Origin: JAGVSR01 sp963825555
GTDB taxonomy: Bacteria > Pseudomonadota > Alphaproteobacteria > Rhizobiales > Hyphomicrobiaceae
NCBI GenBank assembly: GCA_963825555.1
Contig: CAWGTZ010000009.1
Location: forward strand, 109,092 to 173,091
Direction of reading: 5' to 3'
DNA length: 64,000 nt
Under the pieces are notes generated by a model. The model was not told where the DNA came from, searched no databases, and worked only from the letters and a program-made list of their open reading frames with translations. Positions 17,252 through 24,526 of the stretch are shown here, piece after piece. The position numbers were made by a program, and so were the translations under genes. The first letter of the stretch is position 1. Every line of letters begins with the position of its first letter.

Positions 17252-19708
17252 TCAGATTTCCATTCGGCCAAGGCGCAGGGCGTTGGTGATCACGCTCACC
17301 GAAGAAAGGGCCATGGCGGTAGCTGCGATGACAGGGGAAAGAAGAAGCCCGAACACGGGGTAGAGGACGCCTGCCGCGATCGGCACGCCGGCTGCATTGT
17401 AAACGAACGCGAAGAACAGGTTCTGGCGGATGTTCGACATGGTGGCTGCTGAGAGGTGGCGCGCCCGCACGATCCCGTCGAGATCGCCGTGGAGTAGCGT
17501 CACGCCCGCGCTCTCCATGGCGACATCCGTGCCGGTTCCCATGGCGATGCCGACGTCAGCGGCCGCCAGAGCCGGCGCATCGTTGATGCCGTCCCCTGCC
17601 ATGGCGACGACACGGCCCTGGCCGCGGAGGCGGTCGACGATTTTGCCTTTGTCCTCGGGCAGCACCTCGGCTTCCACGTCCTCGATGCCGAGCTTCCTCG
17701 CGACGGCGTGTGCGGTCGTCGCGTTGTCGCCCGTCAGCATTACGACGCGGATGCCGGCCGCCTGCAGTGATGCGATCGCGGCCGGTGTGCTCGACTTGAG
17801 GGGGTCCGCAATGGCGATCAGGCCAGCGGGTTTCCCCTCTACGGCGACGTAAACGGCGGTTGCCCCCTCCTTGCGCAAGTCCTCGGCCGTGCTCTTCAGA
17901 CCCGCGATGTCGACGCCCGCATCCGCCATGAGCCTTTGATTGCCGATCGCGATCCGCCGGCCGTCAACCGTGCCGACTGCACCTTTGCCGGCCGGGGAGT
18001 CGAAGTCTAACGCTTGCGCCAAAGCTAGCCCGCGCTGTTCGGCCGCTCGGACGATGGCGTCGGCGAGGGGATGCTCGCTCAGGCGTTCCAGGCTCGCTGA
18101 CAGGCGAAGGAGTTCTGCCTCCTCGAACCCGTTCGCGGTCCGCATGTCCACGACGCTCGGGCGGCCTTCCGTCAACGTTCCGGTCTTGTCGACAACGAGC
18201 GTGTCGACCGCCTCCATCCGCTCCAGCGCCTCGGCATTCTTGATCAGGACGCCCGACTGGGCCCCGCGGCCGACGCCGACCATGATCGACATCGGCGTCG
18301 CAAGCCCGAGTGCGCAGGGACACGCGATGATCAGCACCGAGACAGCGGCGATGAGTCCGTAGGTGAAGCGCGGCTCCGGTCCCCACAGCGACCACGCAGC
18401 GAATGCCAGTACGGCCACCAGAACGACGGTCGGGACGAACCATCCAGCAACCTGATCGGCCAATCGCTGGATCGGGGCCCGGCTGCGCTGGGCTTCGGCC
18501 ACCATCTGCACGATCTGCGCGAGCATCGTCTCACGACCCACCTTCTCGGCCCGCATGACGAATGCGCCGGATTGGTTCATCGTACCGCCGATGACCTTTT
18601 CGCCAGGTCCCCGCGTAACGGGCATGGATTCGCCCGTCACCATCGATACGTCGAGCGCGCTGCGGCCTTCGATGATCTCGCCGTCCACGGGCACGCTTTC
18701 GCCCGGCCGCACGCGAAGTGTGTCGCCCGCCGACACCTGATCGAGGCTCACGTCCTCGTCGGTTCCGTCGGCTTTCACCCGCCGCGCCTTCTTCGGGCTG
18801 AGGTCCAGGAGCGCCTTTATGGCGCCGCTCGTCCGCTCACGCGCCCTCAGTTCCAGCACCTGGCCCAGGAGTACGAGCACGGTGATCACGGCCGCGGCTT
18901 CAAAATATATCGCAACCGATCCGTCCGCGCCGCGCATGGAGGCTGGGAAAAGCGAAGGCATCAGCGTGCCGATCACGCTGTAGAGCCAGGCGATGCCCGT
19001 GCCCATGGCGACGAGGGTGAACATGTTGAGGTTGCGCGACTTGATGGAGGCCCAGCCGCGCTGGAAAAAAGGCCATCCCGCACCGAGTACGACCGGAGTG
19101 GCAAGAACGAGCTGGATCCAATTTGACGTCTGCTGGCCGAGCCACTGATGGAGACCCACTAGATGCCCGCCCATCTCGAGCACGAAGACGGGCAGGGCGA
19201 GTGCAAGACCAAACCAGAAGCGGCGGGTCATGTCGGCGAGTTCGGGATTGGGACCCGTGTCGGCCGTCACCATCTCCGGTTCGAGCGCCATGCCGCAGAT
19301 GGGACACGTTCCAGGCCCGATCTGCCTGATCTCCGGATCCATGGGGCAGGTATAGATCGCACCTTCGGCGACTGGATCGGGCTCACGCTCGCCGAGGTAC
19401 TTCTCAGGATCAGCGAGAAACTTCGTCCGGCAGTTCTCGGCGCAGAAATAGTAGGGATGGCCGTTGTGTTCCGCGCGATACTTTGCGGTGTGTGGATCGA
19501 CCTTCATGCCGCACACGGGATCGATCACGGCCGTATCATTGTTCGGGGCGGCGGAATTGCCTGTGCCGCAACAGCTCGAATTCGCGGCGGGCTTGGCCGT
19601 ATCGTTGCAGCAGGAGGAGGTCGGGGCACCGTTTGTGGCGGGCTCCGCCGATCCGCTGGGCTGGTGGGCCGGCCTGCGGATATTGGACTTGAACAGATCG
19701 CTTGTCAT
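17252..19708 (-). CDS. copA: copper-type P1B ATPase with YHS and metal-binding N-terminus
   Basis: 818-aa heavy-metal pump, most likely exporting Cu(I)/Ag(I). N-terminus has two CC pairs (residues 33-34, 46-47), a YHS domain (DPVCGMKVDP to ~105) and a short metal-binding module TCPMDPEIRQ...CPICGMALEP (~118-145); no classical HMA domain is seen. Then come eight expected membrane helices, actuator MVTGESMPV, transport motif ACPCALGLATP, phosphorylation site VVDKTGTLTEG, SEHPLADAI (His of the HP motif) and MAGDGINDAPALAAADVG. I start at ATG 19708, with GGAG 6 nt upstream; the frame extends to 19756 but lacks a ribosome site. It follows the Crp/DUF2892 genes. Confidence 0.92.
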   Translation of the reverse strand: MTSDLFKSNIRRPAHQPSGSAEPATNGAPTSSCCNDTAKPAANSSCCGTGNSAAPNNDTAVIDPVCGMKVDPHTAKYRAEHNGHPYYFCAENCRTKFLADPEKYLGEREPDPVAEGAIYTCPMDPEIRQIGPGTCPICGMALEPEMVTADTGPNPELADMTRRFWFGLALALPVFVLEMGGHLVGLHQWLGQQTSNWIQLVLATPVVLGAGWPFFQRGWASIKSRNLNMFTLVAMGTGIAWLYSVIGTLMPSLFPASMRGADGSVAIYFEAAAVITVLVLLGQVLELRARERTSGAIKALLDLSPKKARRVKADGTDEDVSLDQVSAGDTLRVRPGESVPVDGEIIEGRSALDVSMVTGESMPVTRGPGEKVIGGTMNQSGAFVMRAEKVGRETMLAQIVQMVAEAQRSRAPIQRLADQVAGWFVPTVVLVAVLAFAAWSLWGPEPRFTYGLIAAVSVLIIACPCALGLATPMSIMVGVGRGAQSGVLIKNAEALERMEAVDTLVVDKTGTLTEGRPSVVDMRTANGFEEAELLRLSASLERLSEHPLADAIVRAAEQRGLALAQALDFDSPAGKGAVGTVDGRRIAIGNQRLMADAGVDIAGLKSTAEDLRKEGATAVYVAVEGKPAGLIAIADPLKSSTPAAIASLQAAGIRVVMLTGDNATTAHAVARKLGIEDVEAEVLPEDKGKIVDRLRGQGRVVAMAGDGINDAPALAAADVGIAMGTGTDVAMESAGVTLLHGDLDGIVRARHLSAATMSNIRQNLFFAFVYNAAGVPIAAGVLYPVFGLLLSPVIAATAMALSSVSVITNALRLGRMEI

Positions 19709-19719
19709 GCTTGTCTCCG

Positions 19720-19741
19720 CCCGCGTCTCGTAAGACGCGGG
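19720..19741. promoter_or_regulatory. inverted repeat in the leader of the copper ATPase
   Basis: Perfect 8-bp arms CCCGCGTC / GACGCGGG around TCGTAA, ending 11 nt before the ATPase ATG and covering the region just upstream of its ribosome site. It could be an mRNA hairpin limiting translation or a protein operator. No CueR-type spaced promoter is recognisable nearby. Confidence 0.5.
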
Positions 19742-19831
19742 ACGTGAACAAGGCATATACCCTGGGTCAAATCCGTCAAGACGGACGCGACCTGCAAGCG
19801 TGCCGCCGATCGGCCGCCGCCGTCATCGAAA

Positions 19832-20023
19832 TCACGCGCCCTTGGAGCAGGTATTCACGCCGATCAGTGTGTAGGCCGGGCAGAAACCGAACAGCCCGGT
19901 AACAATCGGGACAAGGCCGAGTAGACCCCACACGGTTTGCGGGCCGACAAAATACAGGCTCAGGATTCCGGCACCAACCAGCACACGCAGCGCGCGATCG
20001 ACCTTGCCGACATTGCAGTTCAT
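19832..20023 (-). CDS. DUF2892 small inner-membrane protein
   Basis: 63-aa protein with a short cytoplasmic start (MNCNVGKVDRALRVLVG) and two hydrophobic segments (AGILSLYFVGPQTVWGLLG and VPIVTGLFGFCPAYTLIG), ending in a Cys-containing tail NTCSKGA. This is the YgaP-like transmembrane family, often fused to or beside rhodanese and sulfur-handling genes. The two late cysteines (GFCPAY, NTC) are typical. It lies between crp and the copper ATPase, probably co-transcribed. Molecular function is unknown. Confidence 0.85.
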   Translation of the reverse strand: MNCNVGKVDRALRVLVGAGILSLYFVGPQTVWGLLGLVPIVTGLFGFCPAYTLIGVNTCSKGA

Positions 20024-20094
20024 GACAATCCTCCAGATCGTGTTCGGCGAAATTCTGACGATGCGGAAATCTAGGTCTTTGCGCAGGTTCGGTC

Positions 20095-20109
20095 TGTGAC
20101 CGAGTCACC
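20095..20109. promoter_or_regulatory. candidate Crp/Fnr-like dyad upstream of DUF2892 gene
   Basis: GTGAC-CGA-GTCAC inverted repeat (within TGTGACCGAGTCACC), 72 nt upstream of the DUF2892 start and downstream of crp. It resembles a CRP half-site pair but has a 5-nt rather than 6-nt centre, so it is tentative. The adjacent Crp-family gene makes it a natural candidate target. Confidence 0.35.
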
Positions 20110-20149
20110 GAGGGTCCGCGGCGGAACGGGCGGGGATCGCGTGTCGCGC

Positions 20150-20806
20150 TCAGCGCGTTCCGGCGAGGCGCTTTAGATCCGTCGGCGCCGTGACGGTGAG
20201 GCCGCCGCGGGCCGTCTCAACCCATCCGCGCCGCTGAAATTCAAGGAGCTGGCGGCTGATGACCTCGCGCGCGGTGCCGAGTTCCGAGGCGAGTTGCTGA
20301 TGTGTCATGGCCACACGTCCCTCGCTGTCGGCGAGCTCGATCAGCCGCTGGGCGAGGCGAATGTCCACACGCGAGAAGGCGACCTCCTCGATGAGCTTGA
20401 AAAGGTTCGTCATGCGGTTGGACAGCGCGGCGAATACGAAGCGGCGGAAATCGGCGGAGGCCGCGATGGCCTGGTCGAAGGTTTCGCGTGGAATGGCGAC
20501 CGCTTCGACAGGCAACTCCGCCACGCCTTCCGCTTGATACAGGTCGTCGGCCATGAGGCAGGCGGTGGTCATGGCGCAGCTCTCACCTGCCATGACGCGA
20601 TAGAGCACGATCTCGCGACCACTTTCCGAGACTTGATGGACACGCACGGTTCCTGACAGCAGCAAAAGATAGCTGGTCGGAGGCTGCCCAGGTCCAAACA
20701 CTACGGTACCGGCGGGAAGCGACACCACGCGGCTCGATTGCTTCAGCGCGCTGAGTACGTCAACGGGAAGACGCGCGAGGTCGGGGAACCGATCCGTCCA
20801 GTTCAT
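20150..20806 (-). CDS. Crp/Fnr family transcriptional regulator
   Basis: 218-aa regulator with a cyclic-nucleotide-binding-like N-terminal domain (~15-125: LPAGTVVFGPGQPPTSYLLLLSG, RVMAGESCAMTTACLMADD) and a Crp-type winged helix at ~150-210 (RLIELAD, VAMTHQQLASELGTAREVISRQL). It lacks an Fnr N-terminal cysteine cluster; two Cys residues (SCAMTTAC) lie within the beta-barrel. This subgroup is often linked to sulfur or redox genes. Here it stands between the CDGSH protein and DUF2892/copper ATPase, so it may control them and soxYZ. The inducing signal is unknown. Confidence 0.9.
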   Translation of the reverse strand: MNWTDRFPDLARLPVDVLSALKQSSRVVSLPAGTVVFGPGQPPTSYLLLLSGTVRVHQVSESGREIVLYRVMAGESCAMTTACLMADDLYQAEGVAELPVEAVAIPRETFDQAIAASADFRRFVFAALSNRMTNLFKLIEEVAFSRVDIRLAQRLIELADSEGRVAMTHQQLASELGTAREVISRQLLEFQRRGWVETARGGLTVTAPTDLKRLAGTR

Positions 20807-20867
20807 GCGGCACCTCGCGTCGCAAACGCATCCGGCCGGAACCGCCGGCCGCGAACAGTTCGCCCGC

Positions 20868-21110
20868 TCAGATCATATTGTGGGAGCCGTCGCAGAAGGG
20901 CTCGTCGTCGGACGTTTTGCAGCCGCAGAGGTTGAACGTACCGCTGGCCGGGGCCTTGAACGACATCGGTTCGATCCCGGTATCCTTGTGAGCGCCGTCG
21001 CAGAACGGCTGGCGCTTGGACCGGCCGCAACGGCAGTACCAGTAAGTCTTCCCCTCGACGAGTTCGACTTGATAGGGGCCCTTCTGGGCAACGACGGGAT
21101 CTTCGGCCAT
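20868..21110 (-). CDS. CDGSH iron-sulfur domain protein
   Basis: 80-aa protein with two CDGSH-type [2Fe-2S] motifs: CRCGRSKRQPFCDGAH and CGCKTSDDEPFCDGSH, each giving three Cys and one His ligand. The tandem arrangement is the bacterial dual-CDGSH form. Start MAEDPVVAQKGPYQV is preceded by GAGGAG. The open frame continues upstream into soxZ because of that gene's frameshift and should not be read as one protein. Probable electron-transfer or redox-sensing role; placement after soxYZ and before crp suggests a link with sulfur redox chemistry. Confidence 0.9.
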   Translation of the reverse strand: MAEDPVVAQKGPYQVELVEGKTYWYCRCGRSKRQPFCDGAHKDTGIEPMSFKAPASGTFNLCGCKTSDDEPFCDGSHNMI

Positions 21111-21292
21111 GGTGCTCCTCACTCGGAACCTCGCTCCGGGCGGGCGAGGCGTCTGCGTGCGTATGAAGTTTGAGGGGTAGCGTGTCCCGTCCGTCGCGAC
21201 AAGGCGATAGGGTCCATTTCGCGCATGCAAAAGACGACTTTCCCCGATCCACGTCAGGGGGGCGGCGTCCCCTCGGTCTCCCGTGGCCCGTC

Positions 21293-21617
21293 TCAGCCGA
21301 CGTAGAGGGGGCTTCGCTCCACGGTCGTCTGCCCCGCGTCGTCTTCCCAGGTGAAAACGAGTTCGCCGGGTCCGGGCACGCGCATATGGAAAGCAACGAA
21401 CGGATTGGATGAGATCCCAGGGCCGAACTCGGCCTTGAGGATCGTGATCGAGCCGAAGGTCACGGTGAGAGACTTGATGATGTTGCGGGGGATGACGTTG
21501 CCCTCCGCGATCTTTCCGGTTTCCCGTCTCCATCACATGATTGATGAGTGCGCGGATCTCGATTACCTCGCCGACGGCGGGCTTCTCGGGGAGCTTGATG
21601 CGGGTCGTTCCAGTCAT
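21293..21617 (-). pseudogene. soxZ: sulfur-carrier complex protein SoxZ, one-base frameshift
   Basis: SoxZ pairs with SoxY to carry sulfur intermediates in the periplasm. The N-terminal part MTGTTRIKLPEKPAVGEV then IRALINHVMETGNRK is in one frame. The rest continues in the next frame as IAEGNVIPRNIIKSLTVTFG, then FVAFHMRVPGPGELVFTW and a C-terminus TTVERSPLYVG. Deleting one base at about 21512 restores a normal ~107-aa SoxZ. Span is 3n+1. soxY lies 10 nt upstream. Confidence 0.88.
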
Positions 21618-21627
21618 CCGGTCCCTC

Positions 21628-22191
21628 TCACTCGTTGCCGCAGCCGCCGATCGTCACTTCCACCTTACGGGTCGCGATGAGAAACACATCGTCGTTCCGC
21701 TCGGCAATGGCCACCACGTCCTGCGTTCGGGCGAGCCGCATGCGTCCAGCCACTGCGGCCTTGCCGCTCGCGGGGATCAGATGGAAGCTCGCCACCAGGG
21801 CTTGCGGGTTGGACGTGGAGAGCAGGTGCAGAGTGCGCACGTAGTCCGTGTCGATCATCGGGCTTTCGACCGCTATCTTGTAGGGAACAACGTTGCCGTT
21901 CTCGGCGAGTTCAGGAAGCTCCAGCGTCAGCGGTTCGCCGATGGTGGGCGTCGCCTCCTTCAGGATCGCCTTCAAGGCTTTTTCGAACTGGGCGGAATGG
22001 ACCAAGTCGGCAGAAGGCGGCGCAACCGGGGCCGCGGAAGCCGGATCGGTCGGAGCCGGGGCGGGGGCGGCCTCATCGGCCCATGCCGATCTGCGGCCCG
22101 TTCCCAGCAAGGCCGCCAGGGCCGCGGCTGCGGTCCCTCCCACAACGAGATTGCGGCGGCTCAGAATGCGTAAGGTCGGTTTTTGCTCCAC
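21628..22191 (-). CDS. soxY: sulfur-carrier protein SoxY
   Basis: Periplasmic carrier that holds sulfur intermediates on a C-terminal cysteine. A Tat signal (LSRRNLVVGGTAAAALAALLG, then WADEA) leads into the SoxY fold (FEKALKAILKEATPTIGEPL, VPYKIAVESPMIDTDYV). The C-terminus is VTIGGCGNE: the swinging-arm GGCG with NE in place of the usual final G. I chose GTG 22191, which puts the twin arginines ~11 residues in; the open frame reaches a TTG at 22266. It is followed immediately by soxZ. No soxXAB or soxCD is in the window. Confidence 0.88.
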   Translation of the reverse strand: MEQKPTLRILSRRNLVVGGTAAAALAALLGTGRRSAWADEAAPAPAPTDPASAAPVAPPSADLVHSAQFEKALKAILKEATPTIGEPLTLELPELAENGNVVPYKIAVESPMIDTDYVRTLHLLSTSNPQALVASFHLIPASGKAAVAGRMRLARTQDVVAIAERNDDVFLIATRKVEVTIGGCGNE

Positions 22192-22281
22192 GGCGGCGTC
22201 CAGGCTGTGCGGTCGGGCTTTGTTCGGGTCGTGTCCGGTCCGGCTCCTCCACCGGGCGCAATGCAAGAATCGGTCGGTGAT

Positions 22282-22315
22282 CTATAAGTATATAGGGTGT
22301 CGCGAGATAACACCC
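22282..22315. promoter_or_regulatory. two overlapping dyads between divergent soxY and soxS-like genes
   Basis: CTATA-AGTA-TATAG (22282-22295) overlaps GGGTGT-N9-ACACCC (22295-22315). Both are perfect inverted repeats, in the only short gap between the divergent sulfur genes, 30 nt before the plus-strand start. The first could also include -10-like sequences. Likely operator(s) for a shared regulator; no ArsR-type SoxR gene is in view, so the nearby Crp-family protein is one candidate. Confidence 0.5.
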
Positions 22316-22344
22316 GTTGGAGACCATTCCGTGGCAAACGGTAA

Positions 22345-22956
22345 ATGACCGGTACGGGTTGCCTTCTCTTCGCCGGCTCTGGCTGGTACGAAGTCTGTTA
22401 CGGGATTTCTCGATCCCGGTTTTGCCAGGCGCCCGATTTTGCAGCGGGCCCGGTTCACCAGCGAGGCCGTGTTCTGCCCCTGTTCCGCAAAGTGTTTGTC
22501 TCTTCGATCGCGGCCGTATTGGCGACCGTACTGGTCACCATTCCCAGTGCCGCGGGCGCCGGTCCGTTCGCCGCGCCGGGATCAGTCCCGGCTCGGGTTC
22601 AAGACCCGGGTCAAGACTTGAGTTCGGCCTCAACCCGCCTTGTCCAGCCGGTCCGGGCCGCGGACGTGAGCCTGATCATGGTGGAGGATCGTGCCTGCAC
22701 CTACTGCATCCGGTGGAACAAGGAAGTCGGCAAGGGCTACGCCCGCACGGCCGAGGGCCGTGCGGCGCCGCTCCGCCGGGTCGGACGCCAATCGGGTGTG
22801 CTGGATGGTTTCGCACCCGTCATCTATACGCCGACGTTTATTCTGGTGCGGGATGGCCGCGAGGTCGGGCGGATCACGGGCTATCCGGGGCAGTTCTACT
22901 TCTGGGAGGAACTGGCGCAGATGATGTCGGCGGCTGGTATCGCGAGAGGCGGTTGA
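22345..22956 (+). CDS. soxS: thioredoxin-fold SoxS-like periplasmic thiol protein
   Basis: 203-aa open frame. The last ~95 residues form a thioredoxin-like domain with the active-site motif CTYC in VSLIMVEDRACTYCIRW, a cis-Pro region VIYTPTFILVRDGREVGRI, and a closing helix FYFWEELAQMM. Such SoxS/SoxW proteins reduce SoxY or related disulfides. A hydrophobic signal-like stretch VFVSSIAAVLATVLVTIP lies ~50 residues in, so the true start may be nearer GTG 22492; neither start has a strong ribosome site. Five nucleotides separate it from the fccB-like gene, implying an operon. Confidence 0.75.
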   Translation: MTGTGCLLFAGSGWYEVCYGISRSRFCQAPDFAAGPVHQRGRVLPLFRKVFVSSIAAVLATVLVTIPSAAGAGPFAAPGSVPARVQDPGQDLSSASTRLVQPVRAADVSLIMVEDRACTYCIRWNKEVGKGYARTAEGRAAPLRRVGRQSGVLDGFAPVIYTPTFILVRDGREVGRITGYPGQFYFWEELAQMMSAAGIARGG

Positions 22957-22961
22957 GGGAA

Positions 22962-24299
22962 ATGCTGACAAAGATCACACGACGACAGTTCGGCGCCGGT
23001 CTTGCGCTCGTTGCTGTTGCTCCGCTCGCCCGTCCGGCCCTGGCACTGGGCGGAGCCAAGGTGGTCGTCATCGGTGGCGGCGCGGGCGGTGCGACAGTGG
23101 CCGGGCAACTGAAGCGTCTGTCGCCTGATCTCGATGTCACCCTCGTCGAGCCGCTGCTGAAGTACACCAGCTGCTTCTTCTCCAATGCGTATATCGGTGG
23201 GTTTTATGGTCTGGGTGATCTGACCCACGGCTACCGGGGGCTTTCAGCGCTCGGCGTGAATATCGTGCACGATCGCGCTGCTTCGATCGACACGGCAAAG
23301 CGCACCGTCCGGCTCAAGACGAACAAGACCCTCGCCTACGACCGGCTCGTCGTGGCGCCCGGCATCGACTTCAAGTGGGATGCAATCGAGGGCTATTCGG
23401 AAGAGGCTGCCGAGGTCATGCCGCATGCCTGGCGCGGGCGCAGCCAGTCTGTTCTGTTGCGCAAAAAGCTTGAAGCCATGGAGGATGGCGGCACGGTCGT
23501 CATTTCCGTTCCGGGGCTGCCCTACCGCTGCCCGCCCGGCCCCTACGAGCGCGCCTGCGTCATCGCCAACTATTTGGCCAAGGAAAAGCCCAAGTCGAAG
23601 GTCGTCATCTTCGATGCCAAGCTCACGATAGCCAAGCAGGCGGCGTTCCTTGATGCCTTCGAGCGCTATTACAAGGATCGTATCGAACTTCACCTGACGA
23701 ACGATATCGACGACTTCTCAGTCGAGCGCGTCGATCCGCGGGACGGGGAGGTGCGCACGCGGGCGGGGCTCAACATCAAGGCGGCTGTCGCCAACATCAT
23801 TCCGCCGCAGACGGCTGGCGCCATTGCCTTGCAGGCGGGGCTCGCCGATCCCGACTGGTGTCCCGTCAAGCCGGAGAATTTCACCTCGGCCAAGGCCGAG
23901 AACGTGTATGTGCTGGGCGATTCATCCATAGCAAACGAGATGCCCAAATCCGCCTTCTCCGCCAACAGCCAGGGTCTCGTCGTGGCCGCCGATATAGCGG
24001 CAGACCTCGAAGCCCGCCCGCGCGAGTCCGGCCGCTACCGCAATACCTGCTGGTCGATCGTGGCTCCCGGCGATGCGATCAAGATCGGCGCGGACTACAC
24101 AGCCGGCACCCTGCCCGGCAACCGGCCGGGCCTCATGCCCGCGAACGCATTTGTATCCAAACCCGGCGAGAGTGCCGAGGAGCGCAAGGCCGTCTATGAT
24201 GAGGCCTTCGCCTGGTATCCGACCCTCGTCTCGCAAATCTTCAACAAGGAGATCCGCCGGCCCACGGGCGCCGACGTTTCAGGCAGCTCCAGCCGTTGA
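22962..24299 (+). CDS. fccB: sulfide dehydrogenase flavoprotein (FccB/SoxF-like)
   Basis: 445-aa FAD disulfide reductase family protein that oxidises sulfide in the periplasm. Tat signal ITRRQFGAGLALVAVAPLA, FAD dinucleotide fold VVVIGGGAGGATVAGQL, redox Cys in YTSCFFSNAYIGG and partner Cys in LADPDWCPVKPENF, and the second FAD contact VYVLGDSSIANEMPKSAFSA. ATG 22962 has GAGGG 4 nt upstream; a longer in-frame extension overlaps the soxS-like gene and is not coding. No cytochrome partner (fccA/soxE) is adjacent, so its electron acceptor is unclear. Confidence 0.88.
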   Translation: MLTKITRRQFGAGLALVAVAPLARPALALGGAKVVVIGGGAGGATVAGQLKRLSPDLDVTLVEPLLKYTSCFFSNAYIGGFYGLGDLTHGYRGLSALGVNIVHDRAASIDTAKRTVRLKTNKTLAYDRLVVAPGIDFKWDAIEGYSEEAAEVMPHAWRGRSQSVLLRKKLEAMEDGGTVVISVPGLPYRCPPGPYERACVIANYLAKEKPKSKVVIFDAKLTIAKQAAFLDAFERYYKDRIELHLTNDIDDFSVERVDPRDGEVRTRAGLNIKAAVANIIPPQTAGAIALQAGLADPDWCPVKPENFTSAKAENVYVLGDSSIANEMPKSAFSANSQGLVVAADIAADLEARPRESGRYRNTCWSIVAPGDAIKIGADYTAGTLPGNRPGLMPANAFVSKPGESAEERKAVYDEAFAWYPTLVSQIFNKEIRRPTGADVSGSSSR

Positions 24300-24526
24300 G
24301 GGCTCCCCCAAGGGCTGCGTGTGCCTGCAACTTAAGGCGGGCCCTGTTGTGTCCGACCCCGAGCATGGCTAGTTAAGCCTTTGTGATAACTTTGCCTGCC
24401 ATGGTTGACGATGGTGTCGGACCGGCCGGCCAGTTGCCCTGAGGGGCTTCGATCCGGCAGCCGGCTTCGGCGCGAATTGAAGTGGGGCGAGATCCGGGTG
24501 CCGGGTCTTGCGGGAGGTTCGTCGCA

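Noticed and set aside
19742..19831. CueR/MerR-type promoter before the copper ATPase
   Set aside because: TTGAC and TATATG are present on the minus strand, but no dyad or 19-20 nt spacing of the MerR class.
20868..21617. Single 249-aa protein joining soxZ start and CDGSH domain
   Set aside because: Artefact of the soxZ frameshift; SoxZ continues in another frame and the CDGSH gene has its own start and ribosome site.
22317..24299. 660-codon reading of the fccB frame
   Set aside because: First ~215 codons overlap the soxS-like gene in another frame and are Pro/Arg/Gly-rich; the Tat signal and ribosome site place the start at 22962.
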